Positions 7,124 to 14,859 of a stretch of 17,550 nucleotides of DNA are shown one piece after another (position 1 is the stretch's first letter; each line of letters begins with the position of its first letter). Under the pieces are notes generated by a model that was not told the origin of the DNA, did no database searches, and saw nothing but the letters and a program-made list of their open reading frames with translations. A program made the position numbers and the translations under genes. Where the stretch lies: positions 1 through 17,550 of the forward strand of contig RFTR01000020.1 of NCBI GenBank assembly GCA_009923345.1. Reading direction: 5' to 3'. This DNA comes from Betaproteobacteria bacterium (GTDB lineage Bacteria; Pseudomonadota; Gammaproteobacteria; Burkholderiales; Burkholderiaceae_C).

Positions 7124-8281
7124 TTAAGGATGGGGGAGATCGCGAACGACCCACTTGCCCGCAAGGTGCACGAGTTCACGGTCGCAGTTGAATTCGTCGA
7201 CTTCGCTTTCGTGTCCAGGCATGGAACAAACTACGGTTTCGCCTTGGCTACGCAATTGCGCTAGAGCTTCACGTAAATCACCTTCAACACCCCAAGGAGC
7301 TCGAATAGCCGCTTTCAGTGGTTGCGCAGGCACTGCAGTGACAAGCTCTTTTAAGTCAAGGCTAAAACCAACCGCCGGGCGTTTGCGCCCGAACACTGCA
7401 CCTACTTCGTCGTAGCGTCCACCACGCACCAATGCATCACCTGTTCCTGCTACATACATAGCGAATCGCACGCCGCTGTAGTAGCCATAGCCGCGAAAAT
7501 CAGCCAAATCAAATGTGGTGTAAACGTGCTTAAAAGCATTCGCAATGTGTCGTAGCTCTTGGATAGATTTCAAGATGCCTGGCCATGCAGCAAAGGTTTT
7601 TTCAGCTAGGCTTAAGACACTGACATCGCCATACATTTGCACCAGTTCAATTAAAGCGTTTTGGATATGGACTGGTAACCCTTTAGCCAATTCTTTGATA
7701 CCTGTTAAATCTTTAGAGGCTAGCGCTTGGTGCAAGGCATCACGCACATCCGTGCCCAGGGATACGCCGGCGAGCAACGCGGGGACAATGCGCGCGTCAC
7801 TGAGGTCAAGTGAGACATTTCGCAAAGCGACAGCATCCAAGCTGGTGAGCGCTAGTTCTATCACTTCAAGATCGGCCTCGAGTCCAGCGTGGCCATAAAT
7901 CTCCGCGCCAAACTGAAGCGGCTCACGGGTCGCGAAAGGTCGGTCGGGCCTAGTATGAAGAACCGGGCCGCAATAACAAAGACGGGTGACGCCTAGGCGG
8001 TTTAGTAAGTGGGCATCAATGCGGGCAACTTGGGGGGTTGAATCCGCACGCAAACCTAGAGTGCGACCTGAGAGTTGATCCACCAGCTTGAAAGTTTGTA
8101 AATCTAAGGCACGGCCAGAACCAGATAGCAAAGATTCGAGGTATTCAAGTAAAGGCGGCATCACCAACTCGTAACCGAAGCGACGCGCGGTATCGAGGTA
8201 GAGACGGCGGAGTTCTTCGATGTGCCGGGCCTCAGAGGGCAAAACATCAGCGATGTGATCCGGCAGGACCCAAGCAGACAT
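7124..8281 (-). CDS. hisZ: ATP phosphoribosyltransferase regulatory subunit HisZ
   Basis: HisZ is a catalytically inactive paralogue of histidyl-tRNA synthetase that binds the short form of HisG and gives it histidine feedback control, at the first step of histidine synthesis. The 385-residue protein has the HisRS-like core. Visible landmarks are LGLRADSTPQVAR (75-87), a motif-2-like YCGPVLHTRP (103-112), FATREPLQFGAEIYGH (116-131) and a late VRGGRYDEVGAVFGRKRPAVGF segment that corresponds to the synthetase GGGRYD and motif 3 region. It lacks the synthetase C-terminal anticodon-binding domain, and true hisS is elsewhere in this window, so HisZ is the better call. The ATG at 8281 has no clear ribosome binding site. 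The gap from the DUF2065 gene is 51 bases and holds a small hairpin. Confidence 0.93.
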   Translation of the reverse strand: MSAWVLPDHIADVLPSEARHIEELRRLYLDTARRFGYELVMPPLLEYLESLLSGSGRALDLQTFKLVDQLSGRTLGLRADSTPQVARIDAHLLNRLGVTRLCYCGPVLHTRPDRPFATREPLQFGAEIYGHAGLEADLEVIELALTSLDAVALRNVSLDLSDARIVPALLAGVSLGTDVRDALHQALASKDLTGIKELAKGLPVHIQNALIELVQMYGDVSVLSLAEKTFAAWPGILKSIQELRHIANAFKHVYTTFDLADFRGYGYYSGVRFAMYVAGTGDALVRGGRYDEVGAVFGRKRPAVGFSLDLKELVTAVPAQPLKAAIRAPWGVEGDLREALAQLRSQGETVVCSMPGHESEVDEFNCDRELVHLAGKWVVRDLPHP

Positions 8282-8315
8282 GTGGTGTGGAGATGCTGTT
8301 AAAAAAGAGATTTTA

Positions 8316-8331
8316 CAGGGCTTAATCCCTG
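8316..8331 (-). terminator. Weak hairpin after the DUF2065 gene
   Basis: CAGGG (8316-8320) and CCCTG (8327-8331) are perfect inverted repeats separated by six bases, starting immediately after the DUF2065 stop codon. On the - strand a T-rich tract with six consecutive Ts follows, but about eight bases beyond the stem. It may be a weak terminator or attenuator between the hfl genes and hisZ-purA, or simply a transcript-end structure. Confidence 0.3.
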
Positions 8332-8332
8332 C

Positions 8333-8527
8333 TCAGCCGAAACACCAGAGCATTAAAACACCTCCGATAACACACACAAGGCCAAAGAAGCGAATTTGCC
8401 CGTCGTGCAATGCCAACAGTTGGGCCATTTTTTGGCGCCAACCGTCTGGGGAAAGAAAGGGGAACAGGCCTTCAAAGATCAACATCAGGCCAAACGCCGA
8501 CCACAGCACGTCGCTGTTCAATTCCAT
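8333..8527 (-). CDS. Small inner-membrane protein, DUF2065 (YjeT family)
   Basis: This 64-residue protein has two hydrophobic segments, about 8-26 and 46-63, joined by a short charged loop (PDGWRQKMAQLLALHDGQIR). Size, topology and position between hflC and purA match the DUF2065/YjeT family of unknown function, found in the same place in E. coli. I chose the ATG at 8527 (MELNSDVLWSAFG), which has AGGG about eight bases upstream. The open frame extends about 69 codons further upstream, but that part is antisense-frame sequence inside hflC. It starts 13 bases after the hflC stop and is probably part of the same transcript. Its function cannot be inferred from sequence. Confidence 0.88.
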   Translation of the reverse strand: MELNSDVLWSAFGLMLIFEGLFPFLSPDGWRQKMAQLLALHDGQIRFFGLVCVIGGVLMLWCFG

Positions 8528-8540
8528 AGCTAAAACCCTG

Positions 8541-9446
8541 TTACTTCTTAGGAGCGGCTGAAGTACCACCACTGCTGCGCATGGCGTTAAAGAAGTCGCT
8601 TGAGGGATCAAGAACCATGAGATCGCTCTTTTTATTGAAAGTCGATTTGTAGGCTTCCAAACTACGGTAAAACTTCGCGAACTGCGCGTCACGGCCGAAG
8701 GAGTCTGCATAAATGCGGGCGGCCTCAGCATCACCCTCGCCTTTGATCATTTGGGCTTCGCGGTAGGCATTGGCAATAGTGACTTCGCGCTGCCTATCTG
8801 CATCGGCACGGATTTTTTCGCCTTCGGCAGCACCCATTGAGCGCAACTCGTTGGCCACGCGTTTACGCTCCGCTTCCATACGGCGGTAGACAGATTCGGT
8901 AATGGCGTCTACGTAATCTGCGCGGGTGATCCGTACATCAATCACATCGACACCCCAAGGTTTGGCTCCTTTGACAGCTTGAAGCACTTCGCGCTTGACA
9001 TCTTCGAGCAAGGCGTCACGCTTCAAAGAAAGTAACTCCTTCACTGTGCGCTTATTGATTTCTTCCTGAAATGCGTTTCGAACTACACGTGAAAGTTGCA
9101 TGGCACCAGCGTTTTCATCCAAACCCACATTTCGGATGTATTGCGATGGGTCGGTGATGCGCCAACGGGCATACCAGTCGATAACGACGCGTTGTTTTTC
9201 AGCCGTCAACATCGGTTCAGTATCCGCGTTATCAAGCATTAACAACCGCTTGTCGATATAGCTGACATTTTGAAATGGCGGTGGAAACTTGAAATTGAGA
9301 CCAGGCTCAGTGATCACATTTTTAATTTGGCCAAATGAATAGACCACGCCAAATTGGCGTTGGTCCACCACAAACAAAGTAGAACTCAGCAAAGCCAACA
9401 GAGCTAAAGCAGAAGAGACGTAAAAACCGATTTTGTTTTGATTCAT
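8541..9446 (-). CDS. hflC: HflC, subunit of the HflKC modulator of FtsH protease
   Basis: HflC is an SPFH/band-7 family inner-membrane protein that assembles with HflK into a large cage around FtsH and modulates its proteolysis of membrane proteins. The 301-residue product has one N-terminal membrane anchor (about 7-27), then VVDQRQFGVVYSFGQI, the typical start of the SPFH domain. A long charged helical region follows (about 175-255, rich in Glu, Arg and Ala) with the conserved YADSFGRDAQFAKFYRSLEAY segment. The ATG at 9446 is supported by a GAGGAG ribosome binding site eight bases upstream. An upstream in-frame start near 9512 would lie inside hflK and adds nothing conserved. hflK ends 16 bases upstream. 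It is somewhat shorter than the 334 residues of the E. coli protein. Confidence 0.95.
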   Translation of the reverse strand: MNQNKIGFYVSSALALLALLSSTLFVVDQRQFGVVYSFGQIKNVITEPGLNFKFPPPFQNVSYIDKRLLMLDNADTEPMLTAEKQRVVIDWYARWRITDPSQYIRNVGLDENAGAMQLSRVVRNAFQEEINKRTVKELLSLKRDALLEDVKREVLQAVKGAKPWGVDVIDVRITRADYVDAITESVYRRMEAERKRVANELRSMGAAEGEKIRADADRQREVTIANAYREAQMIKGEGDAEAARIYADSFGRDAQFAKFYRSLEAYKSTFNKKSDLMVLDPSSDFFNAMRSSGGTSAAPKK

Positions 9447-9462
9447 AGTAGTGTCTCCTCGA

Positions 9463-10836
9463 TCAACGGCTATCGCGGTCGCGCGAGCGGCCATCCCGCG
9501 ATCTAGCGTCAACTGGCGCGGTGGAACTCAATGGATTGCCAGTTGACTCGGTCAAAGGCTGCGCAGGTTGCGTGGAAACAGGAGCGTTAGATTGCCCCGC
9601 TTGCTGGATGATTTTCTCTAACGGTAAATACAAGAGATTAGATCCAGCTTTGGTATCAATCAACACCTTGGTGGTGTTGGTATAAATTTGTTGCATGGCA
9701 TCGATGTACATGCGGTCACGCATCACTTGCGGAGCTTTTTGGTACTCAGTCACCAAAGACTTGAACCGTTGGGCATCACCTTGTGCTTGCGACACGATAC
9801 GCGATTTGTAACCATCTGCTTCTTGCTTCAAACGGGATGCAGCCCCGACAGCACGTGGCACGACGTCGTTAGCGTAGGCCTCGGCTTCATTCTTAGCGCG
9901 TTCGCGCTCTTGGCCAGCTTTGAGCACATCGTCAAAAGCAGATTGCACTTGTTCTGGGGGACGCACGCCGCCTTGTTGCAAGTTGATGCCAACAACTTCA
10001 ATACCCACTTTGTATTGATCCAAGATGCGTTGCATGATGACCCGAATACGTGGCCCAATTTGGTCACGCTCTTCGGACATCGCAGCGTCCATTTTCATTT
10101 TGCCCACCACTTCACGCACGGCTGTCTCAGCTGCTTGCACCACGGTATCGGTGGGGTTTTTGGTTTCAAACAAATAAGCACGTGCATCGGTGAGGCGGTA
10201 TTGCACGGCAAATTTGATTTCCAAAATGTTTTCGTCCTCGGTCAACATCGCAGACTCACGCAGACCAGTGGCCTTGACAATGTTTTCACGACCCACATCG
10301 ACGGAGCGAATTTGCGTCACAAAAACCAATTCATGACGTTGAATGGGGTAAGGCATGCGCCAATTAAAACCAGCACCGACCGTAGAGTGGTAACGGCCAA
10401 ACTGAGTAATGACACCTTGCTGGCCTTCTTGCACGATAAAAAAGCCTGAGCTCAACCAAATTGCCACGATCACAGCGAAGATGGCACCGATACCAAATTT
10501 ACCAATATTGAAATTCGGACCCGCGGGCTTGCCGCCTGCAGGAGGCTCTGCGCCACCCCTGCCCTTTTTGGTGGAACCAAAAAAGCCAGAAAGCTTTTTA
10601 TTGAAGTCACGCCACAACTCATCCAAGTCAGGGGGACCGTTTCCGGTAGGCCGATTATTTGGAGGTTGCTGTTGCGGAGGTTTGTTTTCTTCAGGCGGCG
10701 TACTGTTGTGGGTGTCAGGCTTGTTTTGCGATGACTCATCGCGGCCCCAACGCCCATCATTCAAATTGAAAGCGCCAAGAACTCTGGAACGCCATGTTCC
10801 TGCAGTTTTGGGAGTTGTTTGTGAATTCATTCGCAT
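9463..10836 (-). CDS. hflK: HflK, subunit of the HflKC modulator of FtsH protease
   Basis: HflK partners HflC in the inner-membrane complex that controls FtsH. The 457-residue protein starts with a long soluble segment rich in Pro, Gln, Asn and Gly (about 35-110), including LNDGRWGRDE near 25-34. One membrane segment follows (about 114-134), then the SPFH/band-7 domain beginning EGQQGVITQFGRYHSTVGAGFNWR. The late helical region has the usual AEAYANDVVPRA. The C-terminus ends in a Ser-Arg-Asp-rich tail (about 444-457). At 457 residues it is longer than E. coli HflK (419), the difference being in the two low-complexity tails. The start may be the ATG at 10836 or the one two codons later at 10830. 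Neither has a clear ribosome binding site. It lies 58 bases downstream of hflX. Confidence 0.94.
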   Translation of the reverse strand: MRMNSQTTPKTAGTWRSRVLGAFNLNDGRWGRDESSQNKPDTHNSTPPEENKPPQQQPPNNRPTGNGPPDLDELWRDFNKKLSGFFGSTKKGRGGAEPPAGGKPAGPNFNIGKFGIGAIFAVIVAIWLSSGFFIVQEGQQGVITQFGRYHSTVGAGFNWRMPYPIQRHELVFVTQIRSVDVGRENIVKATGLRESAMLTEDENILEIKFAVQYRLTDARAYLFETKNPTDTVVQAAETAVREVVGKMKMDAAMSEERDQIGPRIRVIMQRILDQYKVGIEVVGINLQQGGVRPPEQVQSAFDDVLKAGQERERAKNEAEAYANDVVPRAVGAASRLKQEADGYKSRIVSQAQGDAQRFKSLVTEYQKAPQVMRDRMYIDAMQQIYTNTTKVLIDTKAGSNLLYLPLEKIIQQAGQSNAPVSTQPAQPLTESTGNPLSSTAPVDARSRDGRSRDRDSR

Positions 10837-10894
10837 GGGTTATTTTTGGTATGAAGTGTGAATTGTGCCTAAATGCAAAAGCTATTTTTTTTAT
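10837..10894 (-). other. hflX-hflK intergenic gap
   Basis: This 58-base AT-rich gap separates the hflX stop from the hflK start. It contains a run of eight As (read on the - strand) soon after the hflX stop and no stable hairpin. I see no convincing -35/-10 pair; TTGCAT followed 17 bases later by TTCATA is too weak to call as a promoter. Confidence 0.3.
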
Positions 10895-12034
10895 TCACGC
10901 AAAAGTTGCGGTTGCGGCAAGGTTTTGACTTAAGAATGACCTGAGTGAGGCAATGCCTTCGCCCGTTTGCGCGCTAACAAAGAACCGTGGAGTATCCACC
11001 CCATCTATGGAAAAAGTATCCTGCATTTGCAAGGGTTTTTTGTCTTCCAACATGGCATCGAACTTGTTAAAAACCAAAACTTGCGGCACTTTTTCTGCGC
11101 CAATTTCAGCCAAGACTTTATAGACTTCGTCCATTTGCTCTAAATAGTTATCGTTAGATGCATCCACCACATGCAACAGCAAGCTAGCGTCTGCAGCTTC
11201 TTGCAAGGTCGCTTGAAAGGCGTCGATCAAACCGTGGGGCAAATCGCGGATAAACCCTACGGTGTCGGATATCGACACCGAGCGCCCGCCCCCTTGGTTA
11301 TCGCCCAAATAAAGCTGTCGTGTGGTGGTGTCTAGCGTGGCAAATAATTGGTCGGCAGCGTAGGCTCGTGCTTTGACCAAGGCATTGAATAAGGTGGATT
11401 TACCAGCGTTGGTGTAACCCACCAACGAGATGGTGAAGGCATCGCGTCTTTGGCGTTGTCTGCGTTGTGTACCGCGTTGGCGCTTGACCTTTTCAAGCCG
11501 CTCGCGGGTGCGCTTGATGGAGTCACCAATCATCCGTCTATCCAACTCAATTTGCGTCTCGCCAGGGCCGCCACGCATGCCGATACCGCCGCTTTGACGC
11601 TCCAAGTGCGACCAACGTCGCACCAATCGGGTGCTGAGGTATTGCAAACGGGCAAGTTCCACTTGCAATTTACCTTCGTGACTACGCGCGCGTTGGGCAA
11701 ATATTTCAAGGATGAGGAAGGTACGGTCGTTGACGGCCACTTCCATGTGCCGCTCTAAGTTACGCTGTTGGGCGGGACTCAAAGACTGGTCAAACAAAAT
11801 TTCGGTAGCGCCATGCATCAATACGAGTTCTTTGATTTCATCGGCCTTGCCAGAACCAACAAACAAAGCGGCATCCGGCGCCTTGCGCTTACAAACGATA
11901 CGCGCAACAGGCGTTAAACCTGCCGTTTCAGCCAGCAAACCGAGTTCGTGCAACTCGGCGTCAAAGTGGGGGGTACCAAAATCAACCCCGACCAAAATGG
12001 TCCGGGCAATGTCAGACGAAAGAGACGCGATCAA
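10895..12034 (-). CDS. hflX: Ribosome-associated GTPase HflX
   Basis: HflX is a GTPase that binds the large ribosomal subunit and can split stalled or stressed 70S ribosomes. The 379-residue protein has the N-terminal HflX domain (about 10-195) with VGSGKADEI (59-67) and the GGIGMRGGPGETQIE glycine-rich motif (149-163), then a basic stretch (KRQRGTQRRQRQRR, 184-197). The G domain follows: G1 GYTNAGKST (206-214), G3 DTVGFI (257-262) and G4 NKFD (323-326). The start is a TTG at 12034 that overlaps the hfq stop codon by four bases (TTGA). The next in-frame ATG is about residue 73 and would remove conserved sequence, so the TTG start is strongly favoured and implies coupling to hfq. The hfq-hflX-hflK-hflC order matches E. 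coli. Confidence 0.95.
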   Translation of the reverse strand: MIASLSSDIARTILVGVDFGTPHFDAELHELGLLAETAGLTPVARIVCKRKAPDAALFVGSGKADEIKELVLMHGATEILFDQSLSPAQQRNLERHMEVAVNDRTFLILEIFAQRARSHEGKLQVELARLQYLSTRLVRRWSHLERQSGGIGMRGGPGETQIELDRRMIGDSIKRTRERLEKVKRQRGTQRRQRQRRDAFTISLVGYTNAGKSTLFNALVKARAYAADQLFATLDTTTRQLYLGDNQGGGRSVSISDTVGFIRDLPHGLIDAFQATLQEAADASLLLHVVDASNDNYLEQMDEVYKVLAEIGAEKVPQVLVFNKFDAMLEDKKPLQMQDTFSIDGVDTPRFFVSAQTGEGIASLRSFLSQNLAATATFA

Positions 12035-12297
12035 ACTTCGGGTGAACTGCCAGTGCCATCGGCGGCATTGAAATTCACTGCGCGTCCTGGAACAATCGTA
12101 GAAATAGCGTGCTTATAAACCATTTGGGTTACTGTATTTCTTAAAAGAACTACATATTGATCAAATGATTCGATTTGTCCTTGCAACTTGATACCGTTGA
12201 CCAAATAGATAGACACAGGGACGTGTTCGCGTCGCAGGATGTTTAAAAAAGGGTCTTGCAAAAGTTGGCCTTTGTTCTTAGTGTTATCGGTGTTCAC
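12031..12297 (-). CDS. hfq: RNA-binding protein Hfq
   Basis: Hfq is the hexameric Sm-like RNA chaperone that pairs small RNAs with mRNAs. This 88-residue protein contains the full Sm core: QLLQDPFLNILRREHVPVSI (11-30), IESFDQYVVLLRN (42-54) and the Sm2 motif YKHAISTIVP (61-70). The C-terminal tail is short, about 15 residues after the core, as is usual for betaproteobacteria and unlike the long E. coli tail. The start is a GTG at 12297 with GGAG about seven bases upstream. It gives an N-terminus (MNTDNTKNKG) a few residues longer than the MAKGQ of E. coli. It overlaps hflX by four bases and lies 68 bases downstream of der. Confidence 0.96.
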   Translation of the reverse strand: MNTDNTKNKGQLLQDPFLNILRREHVPVSIYLVNGIKLQGQIESFDQYVVLLRNTVTQMVYKHAISTIVPGRAVNFNAADGTGSSPEV

Positions 12298-12365
12298 GAT
12301 ATGCTCCGTGTTCGAAAGTTGAAAAGAGTTGTCACCATACCACAGGTGGCATTCAACCCTATTCC
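12298..12365 (-). other. der-hfq intergenic gap
   Basis: This 68-base gap contains the GGAG ribosome binding site of hfq and a short CCAC-AG-GTGG inverted repeat at 12341-12350. TTGAAT lies upstream of TATGGT on the - strand, but their spacing (11 bases) is too short for a standard sigma-70 promoter. No T-run terminator follows der, so read-through from der into hfq is likely. Confidence 0.3.
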
Positions 12366-13706
12366 CTAATTGTCTTTATCGTTGTAGGGATTATGGGAAG
12401 TCTTCATCTCTATGCGCAGTGGCGTACCCTCCAGCGAGAAGGCTTTGCGAAAGCGCCCTTCCAGGTAACGTTTGTAAGCATCAGTCACATGTTCTAGCGA
12501 GTTGCCATGCACCACGATGATGGGTGGATTCATGCCGCCTTGGTGGGCGTAGCGCAATTTAGGACGGAACATGCCTGCGCGTTTAGGTGATTGAAACTGC
12601 GTAGCCTCTAACAACAAACGCGTCAAAACGGGCGTGGTCATTTTGCACATCGCCGCTTTGTAAGCATTGGTAACCGCGCCCCACAAAGGACCGAGACCTT
12701 GTCGTTTTCTAGCAGAGATGAAATGCATGGTGGCGAATTTCAAAAACGCCAACCGCGTTTCAATCGAACGCATCAATAATTCGCGCTCATAACTGTCTAC
12801 CGCATCCCATTTGTTGACCGCCAACACCACTGCCCTGCCGCTTTCCAAGATGTAGCCAGCGATGTGGGCATCTTGGTCGGTAACGCCTTGGGTGGCGTCG
12901 AGCAACAGTAAAACGACGTTGGAAGATTCAATCGCTTGCAAAGTTTTAACGACGGAGAATTTTTCAACCGCTTCGAACACTTTCCCTTTACGACGCAAAC
13001 CTGCTGTGTCGATCAATTCAAACTTTTGGCCATTGCGCTCAAACGGTACGCTGATCGCGTCACGTGTCGTCCCAGGCAAATCGAAAGCCACCAGGCGCTC
13101 CTCACCCAACCAAGCATTGATCAAAGTGGACTTGCCCACGTTAGGTCGGCCCGCGACCGCGAGTTGGATGGTGCCATCAGGAACTGCTTCGGAATCGTCT
13201 TCGGGCTCTGCCAAGTGCAGAGGCTCGAGAGCCATTTCGACCATGCTGCGAATACCCTGACCGTGAGAAGCAGAGACTGGCAGTACTTCTCCAAGCCCCA
13301 GTTCATAAAACTCTACTAACTGAGCGCCCTCTTGCATGCCCTCAGCTTTGTTGGCGACCAGAAGGGTAATTTTTCCAAGGCGGCGTAAGTAGTTAGCAAT
13401 GTCATGGTCTTGCGCAGATATGCCAGCACGCGCGTCCACCACAAACACGACCACATCAGCTTCAGCCACCGCTTGCTGGGTTTGGCGCGCCATTTCTTTG
13501 TAAATACCGTCTTGTGCGTCTGGCTCAAAACCGCCGGTATCAATAACGATGAACTCGTGTTTGCCAATTTTGGCGTTGCCGTAATGGCGGTCACGCGTCA
13601 AACCCGCATAGTCAGCCACGATGGCGTCGCGGGTTTTGGTTAAGCGATTAAAGAGAGTGGATTTACCAACATTAGGACGGCCCACTAAGGCCAAAACGGG
13701 TTTCAC
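12366..13706 (-). CDS. der: Ribosome biogenesis GTPase Der (EngA)
   Basis: Der is an essential GTPase with two tandem G domains and a C-terminal KH-like domain, required for assembly of the 50S subunit. In the 446-residue protein the first G domain shows G1 GRPNVGKS (9-16), G3 DTGG (56-59) and G4 NKAE (119-122). The second shows G1 GRPNVGKS (186-193), G3 DTAG (233-236) and G4 NKWD (298-301). The KH-like domain (about 360-446) includes RPKLRYAHQGGMNPPIIVVHGN. The first G4 deviates from canonical NKxD by ending in Glu. The start is a GTG at 13706 with AGGA about seven bases upstream, 22 bases after the bamB stop. The bamB-der pair is widely conserved in gamma- and betaproteobacteria. Confidence 0.97.
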   Translation of the reverse strand: MKPVLALVGRPNVGKSTLFNRLTKTRDAIVADYAGLTRDRHYGNAKIGKHEFIVIDTGGFEPDAQDGIYKEMARQTQQAVAEADVVVFVVDARAGISAQDHDIANYLRRLGKITLLVANKAEGMQEGAQLVEFYELGLGEVLPVSASHGQGIRSMVEMALEPLHLAEPEDDSEAVPDGTIQLAVAGRPNVGKSTLINAWLGEERLVAFDLPGTTRDAISVPFERNGQKFELIDTAGLRRKGKVFEAVEKFSVVKTLQAIESSNVVLLLLDATQGVTDQDAHIAGYILESGRAVVLAVNKWDAVDSYERELLMRSIETRLAFLKFATMHFISARKRQGLGPLWGAVTNAYKAAMCKMTTPVLTRLLLEATQFQSPKRAGMFRPKLRYAHQGGMNPPIIVVHGNSLEHVTDAYKRYLEGRFRKAFSLEGTPLRIEMKTSHNPYNDKDN

Positions 13707-13728
13707 TGATCTGTCCTAAAGAAGTGCA

Positions 13729-14859
13729 TCAAGGCAGATTCAAACCCGTGATGCGGCCTTCGCGGCTGACCAACACATAGGTGTCCGAAGCCACAACTGG
13801 CGCAGCAGCGAGTTCCTCACCGTCCATTTTCATACGGTTGAGCAAAGTGCCATCCGAGATAGACAAGACATAGACAAAGCCACCGCTATCGGCAATCACT
13901 ACGCCCTTTGGCGTCACCAATGGCGCGCTCAGCACACGGTATTTGAGTCTCTCGGTCTCCCAAACGCGTTCACCGTCTTCCCGACGCCATGCTTGCACAA
14001 CACCATTGGCTAATGGAGCGACAACTAAGTTGGCGTTGCCGCTCAAACCTCTGTCGCCAACGGAAGGACGGGTCCAAATACCTTGTCCTTTTTGCGCATC
14101 TACGCAACCAATTTGCGATTGAAATGCGCGTGCACACACAACATCACCCATACGGTCAGACGGGCCCACAAGATCAACCAAGCGTTCCATGTCGTTGGTG
14201 CCGCGCGGTGTGGCAATGGCAGACTCCCAGACGATCACGCCATTAGAGGGATCCAAACCCGCCAACCGGCCAGAGAGTCCCACCAACAAAGTATTTTTAA
14301 AAGCAGCCAGAACACCCGCTTGCTTCAGAACCAAGGGCTCGCCAAGGCGCTGTTGGGTCCATAGCTTTTGTCCGGTGGCGCCGTCAAAAGCCAAGACCGA
14401 ACGGTCAGCCGTCAACACAAATACGCGTTGACCTGCCACTAAAGGTGGAGTGAAAGATTGTGCGGGTAATGTTTGGCGCCATTGCACTTTGGCATCTTGC
14501 ATCACCACCAGTTGGTTGTCGCGGGTGACCAAGGCCACTTGTTGCCCGTCGCTACCTACACCAGCACTGACAGTGGTTTTAGCCAGCGTGAAACGCCAAA
14601 TGTCTTTGCCTGTTTTGGCATTAAGCATAGCCACAGTGCCTTCGCTATTTGCTAGTGCAATGCGGTCATCACGCGCGGCAACCGACAAGGGGAAATTGAC
14701 CTTGCCAATTTGTGCAGTCCACGCAGTGCGGGCTTGCTGCAAAACAGCTACGGGCGGAATATCTACGGGCTTAGGACGCGAGGCCGAGCATGCGGCCAAT
14801 ACCGCCAAAAAGCCCCAGCAAACAAGCCGGCCTGCGCGCATAGTCAATTCAGCTTTCAC
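13729..14859 (-). CDS. bamB: Outer-membrane assembly lipoprotein BamB
   Basis: BamB is a lipoprotein of the BAM complex, an eight-bladed beta-propeller that helps BamA insert beta-barrel proteins in the outer membrane. The 376-residue protein has a signal peptide with lipobox LAAC, lipidated Cys24. Ser follows the Cys, which favours outer-membrane sorting. Repeated propeller strands with the PQQ-like pattern are visible, for example NAKTGKDIWRF, DGATGQKLWTQ, DPSNGVIVWES, DAQKGQGIWTR and REDGERVWETE. The start at 14859 is a GTG overlapping the yfgM stop by four bases (GTGA), with AGGA about nine bases upstream. An ATG at 14841 would also leave an intact signal peptide. Length is near the E. 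coli value of 392. Der follows 22 bases downstream. Confidence 0.95.
   Translation of the reverse strand: MKAELTMRAGRLVCWGFLAVLAACSASRPKPVDIPPVAVLQQARTAWTAQIGKVNFPLSVAARDDRIALANSEGTVAMLNAKTGKDIWRFTLAKTTVSAGVGSDGQQVALVTRDNQLVVMQDAKVQWRQTLPAQSFTPPLVAGQRVFVLTADRSVLAFDGATGQKLWTQQRLGEPLVLKQAGVLAAFKNTLLVGLSGRLAGLDPSNGVIVWESAIATPRGTNDMERLVDLVGPSDRMGDVVCARAFQSQIGCVDAQKGQGIWTRPSVGDRGLSGNANLVVAPLANGVVQAWRREDGERVWETERLKYRVLSAPLVTPKGVVIADSGGFVYVLSISDGTLLNRMKMDGEELAAAPVVASDTYVLVSREGRITGLNLP

Noticed and set aside
7124..8281. Second histidyl-tRNA synthetase instead of HisZ
   Set aside because: The protein lacks the C-terminal anticodon-binding domain and the full catalytic motifs, and true hisS is present at 15470-16831.
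8528..8734. N-terminal extension of the DUF2065 protein to 133 residues
   Set aside because: The extension is read from hflC coding DNA in another frame; the family is about 60 residues and a ribosome binding site precedes 8527.
9447..9512. N-terminal extension of HflC
   Set aside because: It lies inside hflK and bypasses the strong GAGGAG site in front of the ATG at 9446.
9688..10449. A 253-residue open frame on the + strand opposite hflK
   Set aside because: It lies wholly antisense to the well-supported hflK SPFH region, is rich in His and Phe as expected from an antisense frame, and matches no family I recognise.
10837..10894. Promoter for hflK in the AT-rich gap
   Set aside because: The best -35/-10 candidate matches the consensus too poorly to support.
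12341..12350. CCACAGGTGG inverted repeat upstream of hfq as an operator
   Set aside because: The arms are only four bases each, the repeat occurs once, and no regulator or promoter can be tied to it.
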